Of a stretch of 64,000 nucleotides of DNA, positions 54,005-62,673 are shown piece by piece (the first letter of the stretch is position 1; each line of letters starts with the position of its first letter). The stretch lies in assembly GCA_003611875.1 (NCBI GenBank), contig RAYY01000009.1, forward strand, positions 1 through 64,000, read 5' to 3'. The DNA comes from a bacterium D16-56 (GTDB taxonomy: Bacteria; Bacillota; Clostridia; Lachnospirales; Lachnospiraceae). Below the pieces are notes generated by a model. It was not told where the DNA came from, made no database searches, and saw only the letters and a list, made by a program, of their open reading frames with translations. The translations under genes were made by a program, and so were the position numbers.

Positions 54005-54301
54005 TTAATCTGTATCCCTGGGAAGACGGGCAAAGACCATGTCATACCCATCACTTCCATAATTAAGTGAACGGTTCACGCGGCTGATGGTTGCGGTGGA
54101 CGCCCCCGTCTTTTCTGCAATGTCCAGATATGTCTTTTTCTCACGAAGCATCTTCGCCACCTCATACCGCTGGGACAGAGACAACAGCTCATTTACCGTA
54201 CACACGTCCTCAAAAAACGCATAGCATTCTTCCGGTGTCTCAAGCGTCAGAATAGCCTGAAACAGATGATCCACGGCATCGGTCTTGATCTTTTTGTTCA
54301 T
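54005..54301 (-). CDS. YerC/YecD-family TrpR-related DNA-binding protein
   Basis: 98 residues, all helical. LLSLSQRYEVAKMLREKKTYLDIAEKTGAS-type helix-turn-helix region (about 36-66) followed by TISRVNRSLNYG is the TrpR-superfamily signature. Members are small regulators of unknown regulon in Firmicutes. It is encoded 189 nt downstream of the 34-residue gene. The start follows GGGGGAG. Confidence 0.9.
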   Translation of the reverse strand: MNKKIKTDAVDHLFQAILTLETPEECYAFFEDVCTVNELLSLSQRYEVAKMLREKKTYLDIAEKTGASTATISRVNRSLNYGSDGYDMVFARLPRDTD

Positions 54302-54489
54302 GATAAACAGGCTCCCCCTTTTTCCTATAAGACCAGCATCGTGATTCAGTCTCCAAAAGGTCTTGCCTCAAAAGCTGTCTGACAATCTGAATCATTTTCG
54401 TCGGCCCGCTTCTGATAGTTTAGCACAGTAAATTTGTAAAGTCCATACCTGTTTTTACTTTTTCTGCAAATCCATCCATTGGTTACTGT

Positions 54490-54594
54490 TTACGAATCTT
54501 TGGCATTTTCCTTTTCATCCACTTCCTGAAGATCATCCAAAATAGTCAACTGGTCAAACAAATAACCATTATATTCTTTTTCATTGGTTGACAT
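54490..54594 (-). CDS. Small acidic protein of 34 residues, unrecognised
   Basis: A short frame from ATG 54594 to TAA 54490 begins MSTNEKEYNGYLFDQLTILD and ends EVDEKENAKDS. AAAAGGAG lies 10 nt upstream and a consensus-type promoter about 50 nt upstream (54642-54670), so it appears to be a real gene with its own transcript. It is acidic, without Cys, membrane segment or signal. It lies between an amino-acid ABC ATPase and the yerC-like gene. No family is recognised. Confidence 0.6.
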   Translation of the reverse strand: MSTNEKEYNGYLFDQLTILDDLQEVDEKENAKDS

Positions 54595-54641
54595 CTGATC
54601 TCAACTCCTTTTTATAAAAAGAAAGGTTTCTGGTTATGCCT

Positions 54642-54670
54642 ATTATAACACGAACGTCTGCTGACGGCAA
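54642..54670 (-). promoter_or_regulatory. Promoter of the 34-residue gene
   Basis: Minus-strand -35 TTGCCG (54665-54670), 17-bp spacer, -10 TATAAT (54642-54647). It lies directly behind the stop of the ABC ATPase gene, with no coding alternative. Confidence 0.65.
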
Positions 54671-54673
54671 CCT

Positions 54674-55420
54674 TTACCCCTGAATAAACCGGCTCAAAAA
54701 CTCCTGGGTTTTGGCCTTCTTCGGGCTTCCGAACAACTCCTCTGGGCTGCCCTCCTCCTCAATCACCCCGTCTGCCATAAATACCACATGGCTGGACACG
54801 TCGCGGGCAAAGGCCATCTCATGAGTCACAATGATCATGGTGATCCCTTCCTTTGCCAGAGTCCGCATTACGGCCAGCACCTCTCCTACCATCTGGGGAT
54901 CCAGAGCGGATGTGGGCTCATCAAACAGCAGCACCTCCGGCTCCATGGCCAGGGCACGGGCAATGGCCACACGCTGCTTCTGGCCGCCGGATATCTGACG
55001 GGGCTTTGCATGGATATAAGGAGCCATCCCCACCTTTTCCAGATACTTCATGGCATTTTTCTTTGCTTCCTCTTTCCCCTTTTTCAGCACCTTGGTCTGC
55101 CCGACCATACAGTTATCCAGCACAGTCATGTTGTTAAACAGGTTAAAGCTTTGAAATACCATTCCCACACGGGACCGGTAGGCAGGCACATTCACCTTGT
55201 GATCCGTAATATCCTTTTCATGGTACAAAATCTCGCCAGTGGTTGGAGTCTCCAGCATATTAATACAGCGCAGCAGCGTAGATTTGCCAGAACCGGAAGC
55301 GCCGATAATGCAGGTCACGTCCCCTGTATCTACCTGAAAGTCAATGTCCCGCAGCACCACATGCTTCCCGAAGGATTTGCTTAAGTGGCGCACCTCCAAT
55401 ACGTGTCCATTGTCAGCCAT
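54674..55420 (-). CDS. Polar amino acid ABC transporter ATP-binding protein
   Basis: 248-residue cassette of the GlnQ/HisP family: Walker [14 protein letters not shown] near residue 40, Q-loop [14 protein letters not shown], signature [16 protein letters not shown] near 144, Walker [13 protein letters not shown]. It powers import with the permease and binding protein encoded upstream. The ATG overlaps the permease stop. Substrate within polar amino acids cannot be fixed from this subunit. Confidence 0.94.
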   Translation of the reverse strand: MADNGHVLEVRHLSKSFGKHVVLRDIDFQVDTGDVTCIIGASGSGKSTLLRCINMLETPTTGEILYHEKDITDHKVNVPAYRSRVGMVFQSFNLFNNMTVLDNCMVGQTKVLKKGKEEAKKNAMKYLEKVGMAPYIHAKPRQISGGQKQRVAIARALAMEPEVLLFDEPTSALDPQMVGEVLAVMRTLAKEGITMIIVTHEMAFARDVSSHVVFMADGVIEEEGSPEELFGSPKKAKTQEFLSRFIQG

Positions 55421-56211
55421 TATCTCTCCTCCTTCTTCTCGTCCGGATACCGGTACATCCCGCTGGTATGTGCCAGGGTATCTGTGGTTGCCAGGTCGTA
55501 ATTATCCGACCCATCCATCCGGTTCTCCATCCAGCGCAGTATTCGGGAACAGGTAAAGGTCATGATGAAGTAAACCACCATGGTAATGGTATACGTCTCA
55601 AAGTTCATGTACAAAGCCCCTGCCGCTGCCTTGGTTTTGTACAGAAGCTCCGCCACGCCGATCACTGACAATACACAGCTGTCCTTTATATTAATAATCA
55701 GGTTGTTGCCGATCTGAGGCATAATATTGCGCAGAGCCTGGGGCAGGATCACATACAGCATAAGCTGCACATGGGTCATGCCGATAGCCTTGGCGCCCTC
55801 TGTCTGTCCAGAATCAATGGAAAGGATCCCGCCCCGGACAGTCTCTGCCATATAAGCGCCTGTATTGATGGACAAGATAAAATATGCCGACTGCCGCATG
55901 GACGGGTTCAGCCCCATAAGCGGAAACAGCCCATAATAGATAAACATTGCCTGCGCCATCATGGGAGTTCCCCTGAAGAATTCCACATAAGCATTCAGGA
56001 TCAGTTTTATAAACCACAAAGCTCCCTTTTTCACCGGATTGTCCTTCTGCTCTACAGGAATCGTCTGGACAATCCCCACTGCAAAACCAATGATACATCC
56101 TATAAAGGTTCCCACCAGCGCAATCTGCAGACTGACCCCCGCTCCCTGCAGCATGGACATTCCATATCGCTGAAATACCGCCATCACGCGGCCCAAAAAG
56201 TCTGTTGGCAT
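55420..56211 (-). CDS. Polar amino acid ABC transporter permease
   Basis: 263-residue HisM/GlnP-family permease with five membrane segments and the cytoplasmic EAA-like loop [24 protein letters not shown] near residue 138. It has [16 protein letters not shown] near 70, typical of the family. The C-terminal 35 residues are hydrophilic ([12 protein letters not shown] onward) and longer than usual. It starts 82 nt after the binding-protein gene. Confidence 0.93.
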   Translation of the reverse strand: MPTDFLGRVMAVFQRYGMSMLQGAGVSLQIALVGTFIGCIIGFAVGIVQTIPVEQKDNPVKKGALWFIKLILNAYVEFFRGTPMMAQAMFIYYGLFPLMGLNPSMRQSAYFILSINTGAYMAETVRGGILSIDSGQTEGAKAIGMTHVQLMLYVILPQALRNIMPQIGNNLIINIKDSCVLSVIGVAELLYKTKAAAGALYMNFETYTITMVVYFIMTFTCSRILRWMENRMDGSDNYDLATTDTLAHTSGMYRYPDEKKEER

Positions 56212-56293
56212 ATTCCTCTCTCCTTAGTGATCCGTTCTTATGGATGTTTCTCATCATGAACGGTTATGGTCCCTGCCTGTTTCCCGCCATCGG

Positions 56294-57247
56294 TCAATTA
56301 GCCAAAGGCTGTACGGCAATTGCCTCATCCATCATCTTGGAAAAATCATCCTTTGTCATTTTGCTCAAAACACTGTCAATGGCTGTCTTCAGCTCCGTGT
56401 TGCCCTTTTTAATGGAAATGCCGATATTAATATCCTCCTCTGTCACCTGGAAATCTGCGTCGCCGCCGCCGAACTCCAGCATCACAAAATTGGGATAAGC
56501 CACCAAAGCTCCCTTGCCTGTAGGCTGGTCAGTCACTACCAGATCGCATTTATCTGCATTGAGGGACATCAGCATATCCGGAGCGCTGGCCGTAGCTGCC
56601 AGAATCTCTGCATTCTCGATCTGAGGCAGACAGTTCTGATACCAGATCGTACTCTGCTGAGACGTGCAGGTAGCACCTGCCAGATCTGCCACACTCTTGG
56701 CATTCTCATACTTACTTCCTTTTTTTACCAGGGTAACAATGGAAGCATAGTAATAGGGCTCGCTGAAATCCACTGCCTGCAGACGCTCAGCCGTGATGGA
56801 CTGTCCCGCAATCACGCAGTCTGCCTGTCCGCTCTGCAGGGCCGGAATCAGGGAATCCCAATCAAGACGCACAATCTCCAGATCATAATCCAGCTCCTCA
56901 CAGATCTTTTTAGCCATCATCACATCATATCCATAAGCAAATTCATTACTTTCTGCAATCGGCACCGCCCCGTTGGAATCATCCGGCTGCGTCCAGTTAT
57001 AGGGCGCATAAGCACATTCCATGGCCACCCGCAATACCTTGTTTTCTCCAGAAGCTTCGCCCTGTGCCTCTGCCCTGCCCTCCTCACCGGCTGCCTCTGC
57101 CCCAGTGGCTGCCTCTGCCCCAGTGGCTGCCTCTGCCCCAGTGGCTGCTGTTGTTTCTTGGGTCTTGCCGCCACCGCATGCACTCATGGAAACGGCTGTC
57201 AGCGCTGCCATCATAAATGTCATGATTTGTCTTGTTCTCTTTTTCAT
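56294..57247 (-). CDS. Polar amino acid ABC transporter substrate-binding lipoprotein
   Basis: 317 residues. Signal peptide with lipobox SMSACGGG near residue 22, then a linker with three copies of TGAEAA and Glu/Ala-rich sequence, then a type II periplasmic-binding fold from about residue 62 (VLRVAMECAYAPYNW, EFAYGYDVMMAKKICEEL, DCVIAGQSITAERLQAVDFSEPYY). The ATG at 57247 follows GGAGGAAG; a longer frame adds 51 residues unlike a signal peptide. The CAYAPYNW and DFSEPYY motifs suit polar or charged amino acids. It is first in the operon, behind a structured leader. Confidence 0.93.
   Translation of the reverse strand: MKKRTRQIMTFMMAALTAVSMSACGGGKTQETTAATGAEAATGAEAATGAEAAGEEGRAEAQGEASGENKVLRVAMECAYAPYNWTQPDDSNGAVPIAESNEFAYGYDVMMAKKICEELDYDLEIVRLDWDSLIPALQSGQADCVIAGQSITAERLQAVDFSEPYYYASIVTLVKKGSKYENAKSVADLAGATCTSQQSTIWYQNCLPQIENAEILAATASAPDMLMSLNADKCDLVVTDQPTGKGALVAYPNFVMLEFGGGDADFQVTEEDINIGISIKKGNTELKTAIDSVLSKMTKDDFSKMMDEAIAVQPLAN
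57093..57146 (-). repeat. Three tandem 18-bp repeats in the lipoprotein linker
   Basis: GCCTCTGCCCCAGTGGCT is repeated three times exactly (57093-57110, 57111-57128, 57129-57146) on the plus strand. It encodes three TGAEAA units between lipobox and folded domain. Unit length is a multiple of three, so changes in copy number would alter linker length without breaking the frame. Confidence 0.85.
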
Positions 57248-57290
57248 AATCTTCCTCCGTTCTGTATGTGCCTTTTCCCTTTTATAAGAA

Positions 57291-57380
57291 TGCCGCAAAG
57301 CAGCCATTGCCTGCAAGATAGGATCCCCCATTGCATATAGGTATCTTCCATATCCTGTATGTAAGCTGCATTTTGCGGCA
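57291..57380 (-). ncRNA. Candidate structured leader of the amino acid ABC operon
   Basis: In the 170-nt leader, TGCCGCAAAATGCAGC (minus strand, 57365-57380) pairs with GCTGCTTTGCGGCA (57291-57304), giving a stem of about 14 pairs with a two-base bulge. It closes a 60-nt domain that holds an inner AAGATA/TATCTT stem. No T-run follows, so it is not an intrinsic terminator. It matches no riboswitch class I can recognise. Confidence 0.45.
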
Positions 57381-57426
57381 GTCTCGTCTTTTTTGCACAT
57401 TTTCTAACTGTAACTGCTACGCAGAG

Positions 57427-57456
57427 ATTATAATGCACAGAAAGAAACCTTGTCAA
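57427..57456 (-). promoter_or_regulatory. Promoter of the amino acid ABC operon
   Basis: Minus-strand -35 TTGACA (57451-57456), 18-bp spacer, -10 TATAAT (57427-57432). The -35 box overlaps the stop region of the MATE gene. Confidence 0.75.
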
Positions 57457-58877
57457 GAAAAATGTCCATATTCCATTCCTGCCATCATTCTTCTGACACA
57501 CTCCCGCAGCCCTACTCCCTCTGCCGATATTCCCTGCTCTTTACAGAGCCGCCTCATAATCATCAGATAGGACGGCACCAAAAACAGATCTGCTGCAATC
57601 CACGCGCAGGGGCTGGCAAAGCACACTGCCGAATATCCGAAATATGGCACCAGCAAAAATCCCACGCCTGCCCGGGCCGCCATCTCACACACACCGGCCA
57701 GCACGGCCCGCTTGGAATATCCCATTCCCTGGATCAAAAACCGCACCACATTTACCAATACCAGAGGAATATAAAACATGGCGTTGATCTGCAGATACTG
57801 CTTCACCTGCCCTAAGATCTCCACCTGGTCCGAATCCAGGAACAAAAGAGCAATCCGGTCTCCCAAACAGCAAAGCACAGCAAGCGCCAGCAAAGAATAT
57901 GCTGTCCCCATAAATACTGCAGCCGCCAGTCCCTCGCCGATCCGCTCTAATTTCCTGGCTCCCATATTCTGTCCTCCATAGGTAGCCATAGTAGAACCAA
58001 GTGCATCAAAAGGACAGCAGAAAAACATTCCGATCTTGGTAGCCGCCGTCATGGCTGCCACGGACATGGAACCCAGCCCGTTGACCGCCACCTGCAGCAC
58101 CATGCTTCCGATGGCCGTAATCGAGTACTGAAGCCCCATGGGAATCCCTATTCCGCACAAGATCCTCATCAGGTTCCCGTCAGGCGCCGCCTCCTGTCTG
58201 GTCATATGGAGAATCTCAAACCGTCTCACCATAAATACAAAACAGGCAATCCCTGACACGGCCTGGGAGATCACGGTTGCCCATGCAGCGCCTGCCACGC
58301 CCATTTTCAGCACCACGATTGTAAACCAGTCCAAAAGCACGTTAAGCACAGAAGACATAACCAGAAAATACAGCGGCGTCCGGCTGTCCCCAAGGGAGCG
58401 GATAATTCCTGACACCATATTATACAAAAAAGTGGCAGGAATCCCCATGAAGATCACAATAATATAGCTGTAAGCGCCTTCTATAATATCCTGGGGCGTA
58501 TTCATCCACACCAAAATTCTCCGGCACAGCATACAGACTGCCGCGGTCATCACCGCTGCAAACCCTGCTGCCAGCCAGGCTCCGTTGGCTGCAAACCTGC
58601 GAAGCTGCCCGAAATTCTTTTCCCCGAATTTCTGCGCTACCGGTATGGCAAATCCATTACACACACCGATACAAAATCCGATGATCATAAAATTGACAGA
58701 CCCGGTAGAGCCTACTGCCGCCAATGCATTGACCCCTAAGTATTTGCCCACAATGATCGTATCCACCATATTATAGAGCTGCTGAAACAAAAGGCCAAAT
58801 ACCATCGGCACAAAAAATCCCAAAATCAGCTTTGTGGGAGAGCCTGATGTCATGTCCTTCACTACGCGGTTATCCAT
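57453..58877 (-). CDS. MATE family efflux transporter
   Basis: 474-residue membrane protein with 12 helices in two halves. Typical motifs: GFFVPMVFGLLFQQLYNMVDTIIVGKYLG near residue 25, GSTGSVNFMIIGFCIGVCNGFAIPVAQKFGE-type region near 50-75, and FCCPFDALGSTMATYGGQNMGARK near 285. It would export cationic drugs or metabolites with sodium or proton exchange; substrate unknown. It is close to the DinF/NorM-like clostridial branch. AAGGAGGAAATT precedes the ATG. Confidence 0.93.
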   Translation of the reverse strand: MDNRVVKDMTSGSPTKLILGFFVPMVFGLLFQQLYNMVDTIIVGKYLGVNALAAVGSTGSVNFMIIGFCIGVCNGFAIPVAQKFGEKNFGQLRRFAANGAWLAAGFAAVMTAAVCMLCRRILVWMNTPQDIIEGAYSYIIVIFMGIPATFLYNMVSGIIRSLGDSRTPLYFLVMSSVLNVLLDWFTIVVLKMGVAGAAWATVISQAVSGIACFVFMVRRFEILHMTRQEAAPDGNLMRILCGIGIPMGLQYSITAIGSMVLQVAVNGLGSMSVAAMTAATKIGMFFCCPFDALGSTMATYGGQNMGARKLERIGEGLAAAVFMGTAYSLLALAVLCCLGDRIALLFLDSDQVEILGQVKQYLQINAMFYIPLVLVNVVRFLIQGMGYSKRAVLAGVCEMAARAGVGFLLVPYFGYSAVCFASPCAWIAADLFLVPSYLMIMRRLCKEQGISAEGVGLRECVRRMMAGMEYGHFS

Positions 58878-59085
58878 AATTTCCTCCTTTTTATTGCTTT
58901 CAATTCAGCTCTCTAATTTACTCTATCTTCTCCAAAATTACTATTGCTGTTTTTACCAATTATCCGATTTATTTTCAGTAAATACTGGTTATTTTTTTAT
59001 TAGAATTTTATTAGCTTTCCCCTTAAAGAGCCGATATATCAAGAAAATATTTATCATCGTACATCGCATAAAAAGAGGAATCTTT

Positions 59086-60342
59086 ATGGAAATCAAATCA
59101 ACATCCGGCTTTCGTCCGGAAAAGGCCGCCTCGTCCTCATCCAGGACAAACCGTAAACCAAAAGCATCACAAAGTCCGTCTTCCCCCAGACTAGACACCT
59201 ACCAAAGCGCCGAAGCCAAGCCCTTTGGCAGTCAGATGCAGACCGGTTCCAAGGACGGATTATCATGGCACGGCACCGTCCCCTCACCGGGCGCCTTACA
59301 AATCACAGATCCCAAGGATCTGATTCGAGACGGGATCCCATGGGAAGATATCAAGCACTATTATACAGAAGGTACTAAAGTCACATTGGACAATGCCGAT
59401 TCCCTGGAAGCTTCTGTCGATCAAATGACCTCCATCTATGTGGCTGCCAAAAAGACCCTGGAATCCGTCTATAAGGACCAGGAAGATAAGCTGTCAGAAA
59501 ACATGAAGAAATTAGACACCATGTTTGCACAGGCCAAAAGCCAGATGGTAAGCTCTTATCAGAGCAGTGTAGGACGTTTTTATGAAAGCACAGGAAACAA
59601 AGGCATGAGCTCTGCCATGGGCCGAAGCCTTTCCGACGCCATTGACAGACGAATGGAAGATCTGGAAACCATGGGAGAGAAAAACGGTCTTTTTGATAAA
59701 GAGAAGAATATCCCCTACAGTATACTGCAGCTTTCTCTTATAACAAGCTCCATTGAAAAACGTCATACCCCAGCAGACCCGGAAGAAACCGAGAAATCCT
59801 CCCAGACCTCCGGCCAGAAGGTGCTGAAAAGCTTCTCTCTGCAGGAGCTGCAGACCGCAGGCTTTGTGGCAAAGGCTGCTTCCAAAATGGATTCCAAAGA
59901 GCTGCTCTTTTTAGACGACAACGAACTAGGTCTGCAGATGTCTGTCCGGTATATGAAAATGGCGGCATTTCTTGACCAATCCGGCATCAGTAAGGTAATG
60001 TCCTCCCTGTTCCTTGGCTCCTTTGACACCTACCTAAATCAATACTCCGGCAAGGCGCTCACAGGCAAAGGCAGTTCCTCTGATCTTTATTCGTATGCCT
60101 TAAAGCTGTACCAGTCCACAAAAGATATCTCAAAGATTGTGACGCAAAGCGGCAGCCGCTATTTTGGGGACCGCTTCTTCTCAGAATTTTTGATTTATGG
60201 CAATGACACGGGTATGAGCAGGTCTACCCGCTATAATCTGGATATCAAGCAGTTTCAGATGGCTTTGGAAGCCGGGGACTCTGGGGCAGTCCTCCAGTCG
60301 ATTGCAGGGAATAAGATATATCCCTGGTCGCATTATGCATAA
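59086..60342 (+). CDS. Unrecognised 418-residue soluble protein
   Basis: The start at 59086 has AGAGGAATC upstream; an upstream in-frame ATG at 58834 would run through the MATE gene's start and is rejected. The first 60 residues are Ser/Lys/Pro-rich and probably disordered (AASSSSRTNRKPKASQSPSS). Then comes a short conserved-looking DPKDLIRDGIPWEDIKHYY, and a region with coiled-coil potential (about 105-190). The rest is helical, without Cys clusters, membrane segments or a known catalytic motif. No signal peptide. It is divergent from the MATE gene and not in an operon. The stop codon lies in the arm of the inverted repeat at 60336-60530. Confidence 0.7.
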   Translation: MEIKSTSGFRPEKAASSSSRTNRKPKASQSPSSPRLDTYQSAEAKPFGSQMQTGSKDGLSWHGTVPSPGALQITDPKDLIRDGIPWEDIKHYYTEGTKVTLDNADSLEASVDQMTSIYVAAKKTLESVYKDQEDKLSENMKKLDTMFAQAKSQMVSSYQSSVGRFYESTGNKGMSSAMGRSLSDAIDRRMEDLETMGEKNGLFDKEKNIPYSILQLSLITSSIEKRHTPADPEETEKSSQTSGQKVLKSFSLQELQTAGFVAKAASKMDSKELLFLDDNELGLQMSVRYMKMAAFLDQSGISKVMSSLFLGSFDTYLNQYSGKALTGKGSSSDLYSYALKLYQSTKDISKIVTQSGSRYFGDRFFSEFLIYGNDTGMSRSTRYNLDIKQFQMALEAGDSGAVLQSIAGNKIYPWSHYA

Positions 60343-60530
60343 GAGGCATGCCTAGTACATCGTTCGGCAAATAACCACACCAATCACACAGAATGTTTTT
60401 TCGAGTGTGCAGGTCAAAAAACACAGGCGTAGTGGGGCTGCGCTGAGGCTTTTTGGCCTGTACAATCGGGAAATCAGGCAAGCGATTGGTCTGGTTATTT
60501 GCAAAACGATGTACCAGCACCCCTTATGCA
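60336..60530. repeat. 195-bp inverted-repeat element (MITE-like or structured RNA)
   Basis: Left arm 60336-60385 and right arm 60484-60530 are inverted copies: 28 of 31 inner bases match (from GTACATCG to CCAATC), and the outer ends TGCATAAG match exactly. The 98-bp centre contains a second nested pair (GCAGGTCAAAAA with TTTTTGGCCTGT). The ends run into the stop codon of the preceding plus-strand gene. No target-site duplication or transposase is seen. Confidence 0.7.
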
Positions 60531-60556
60531 CATGCATGCTCTCTTGTCCATAATCA

Positions 60557-60589
60557 GAAAAGCTGCAGCTTAGTCACCCAAGCTGCAGC
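60557..60589 (-). terminator. Terminator overlapping the end of the proton-channel subunit gene
   Basis: Minus-strand arms GCTGCAGCTT (60580-60589) and AAGCTGCAGC (60562-60571), followed by TTTTC. The first arm is within the last codons of the gene, so the terminator overlaps the coding region. Confidence 0.8.
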
Positions 60590-62673
60590 CAAAATACCAG
60601 CAATAAATATCCTAAAGTCAGACACAGCCCTATGGCAAACAGCATCAGGCCAAAGGAAAAGCTTTCTTCCACCAGTCTTCCATTCCGCTGTACCTGTTCC
60701 CTCAGCCGAGCCAGGACGCTAAAGAACCGCGCCCTTCTCTCCCTTACGCAACTTCCAGGCCCCCCGGTTCCTCTTCCCTCTGTGTTAGTCCCAAAAGCTG
60801 CTGCCCGGGGAATCTGGCTGTGGGTACTGAACCTGGCTGCCCGAATGACTCCATCCGCCATCTGGTCCATCCCGCGGCAGACTACTGCCGAAGCTGCCAA
60901 AAACACAGTCACAGCAGAGGATACCAGATAGCGGTCCACAAACCCGCAGACCGCGCCGCAGATTCCCGGCAGAGCCACCTGCAGTACCGGCCGATACAAA
61001 AGATTCTCCAGATCCAGCCAGGACGGCCAACGATCCACATATTGCCCGTCCTTGCGCATCCACCTGCGGACCACAACCCCATACAAGACAATTCCGATTC
61101 CCAGGGAGATCGCCCCGCCCTTTAAATTCCCTGCAGAAAAATACGAGACCAGATGGGCATGCCCCGATTTTCCAAAAAATCCCTGAGCCATATCTGCCAT
61201 CCCATCCATAAAACTGTGAGGAAACAGCCCAAATAACGGCAGCAGTACGGCAGCCATTATCAGCGCTGCGGCACTTGTCTTTCTCATACATTTTGGATAG
61301 AAATCCCATTTCATGCTGCTTGTATGAGCGTCTGGTTTCACACAGTCTTTATGGGCTTCATATCCGGAAAATGTCTGCAAAATACTTTCTGCAGAACGAT
61401 TTTCCCCATCTATTTCAGCCTGAAAATCCGGATCAGGCTCTGCGAACAAAGCGATCCACAGCTTCAGCATGTATGCTGCCGTCATACCGCCGCTTATTAA
61501 AAACAACCACTCTGCCCCATGCCAGAAAACAGGATTGCCCCCTATGCCAGGCATGGACTCCCCTGCCAGTTTCATCCCTTCCAGAACCTGTGTATACTCC
61601 ACAATACTCTCGTGAAGCAGGGTTTTGCTTATATAACCGCTCCATAAGGGCATCCCGCTGATTCCCAGGGCTCCCATTGAAAAACAAAACATCAGCACCG
61701 GCTTTTTCCTTCCAAACCCACGGATCTTATTTAAATCCAGCTCGTGAAGATTCATATACACAGCCGCTGCACATAAAAACAACACCAGCTTAAACAAGGA
61801 ATGATTCACCATATGGAGAAATGTTCCCCGGACTGCTAAACCATTGTCCTCCCCTGCTGCCTGCAAAAGGCAGCTCATGCCGATTCCGGTCAGGATAAAC
61901 CCGATCTGAGATACAGAAGAACAAGCCAGGGTACGTTTTAAATTCACGGAAAACAGTGCCAGCAAAGCCCCTAAGAGCATGGTAATCAGGCCAAGACCTG
62001 CAATCAGCATTCCCCACTCTCCATCTGTCCCAAACATCATAAGGGATACCGCTATGATTCCAAATATTCCGGTTTTCGTAAGAATTCCTGACAGCAAAGC
62101 GCTGGCCGGCGCAGGCGCCACCGGATGCGCCTTAGGAAGCCAGATATGGAGAGGGAAACACCCTGCCTTTGCCCCAAAGCCAAACAAAAGCAGCCCGCCT
62201 GCCGCATAAAGCTGCAGCCTTCTGCGCCCCTTCAGGATCTGTCCTGCCATCCCTTCCAGCTCATCAAACCTTAATGTCCCGCACAGATCATACAGCAGAA
62301 ACATCCCCATCAACATCACCATACCGCCGATGATTGCCACTGCCAGGTAGGTTTGCGCTGCCCGCAGGCTTTCCTTTTTCTCGTCAAAAGCCACCCAAAC
62401 ATAGGAGGTAAAAGACATAATCTCAAAAAAGATAAAGGTAGTATAAAAATCCGCTGACAAAAACACCCCTGCCGTGGCAAAAAATGTTGCCCAGAAAAAC
62501 AGATAATACCGGCTTCTCTTTTTATAATGGGCCATGTATTCCAGGGAAAAGATGCCGCTTACACTCCACATCAGCACGGCAATTGCCAGATATATCAGAC
62601 GGAAACCATCCAGCTCAAAATGCAGCCCCATTCCGCACACCCCCGGAACGTTCAGGCTTATTGCCTCCTTCAT
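60574..62673 (-). CDS. Complex I-like proton-conducting membrane subunit (NuoL/MrpA family)
   Basis: 699-residue Proton_antipo_M protein with about 14 or more helices. Conserved stretches include FFEIMSFTSYVWVAFD near residue 85 (helix with the key Glu), FGFGAKAGCFPLHIWLPKAHPVAPAPASALLSGILTKTG-type region near 163-200 (with catalytic Lys), and RTLACSSVSQIGFI near 250. It pumps or exchanges protons or sodium within a membrane-bound hydrogenase, Mrp-type antiporter or ferredoxin-linked complex. The C-terminal 100 residues are basic and Arg-rich. It overlaps the next subunit's stop by 4 nt (ATGA). The type of complex cannot be fixed because the rest lies outside the window. Confidence 0.88.
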   Translation of the reverse strand: MKEAISLNVPGVCGMGLHFELDGFRLIYLAIAVLMWSVSGIFSLEYMAHYKKRSRYYLFFWATFFATAGVFLSADFYTTFIFFEIMSFTSYVWVAFDEKKESLRAAQTYLAVAIIGGMVMLMGMFLLYDLCGTLRFDELEGMAGQILKGRRRLQLYAAGGLLLFGFGAKAGCFPLHIWLPKAHPVAPAPASALLSGILTKTGIFGIIAVSLMMFGTDGEWGMLIAGLGLITMLLGALLALFSVNLKRTLACSSVSQIGFILTGIGMSCLLQAAGEDNGLAVRGTFLHMVNHSLFKLVLFLCAAAVYMNLHELDLNKIRGFGRKKPVLMFCFSMGALGISGMPLWSGYISKTLLHESIVEYTQVLEGMKLAGESMPGIGGNPVFWHGAEWLFLISGGMTAAYMLKLWIALFAEPDPDFQAEIDGENRSAESILQTFSGYEAHKDCVKPDAHTSSMKWDFYPKCMRKTSAAALIMAAVLLPLFGLFPHSFMDGMADMAQGFFGKSGHAHLVSYFSAGNLKGGAISLGIGIVLYGVVVRRWMRKDGQYVDRWPSWLDLENLLYRPVLQVALPGICGAVCGFVDRYLVSSAVTVFLAASAVVCRGMDQMADGVIRAARFSTHSQIPRAAAFGTNTEGRGTGGPGSCVRERRARFFSVLARLREQVQRNGRLVEESFSFGLMLFAIGLCLTLGYLLLVFWLQLG

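Noticed and set aside
58834-59085. In-frame N-terminal extension of the 418-residue protein
   Set aside because: It overlaps the MATE start region, is rich in hydrophobic residues from A/T-rich intergenic DNA, and lacks a ribosome binding site; the ATG at 59086 has one.
60352-60537. Short minus-strand open frames across the inverted-repeat element
   Set aside because: They follow the repeat arms and lack ribosome binding sites; the structure explains the sequence better than a protein does.
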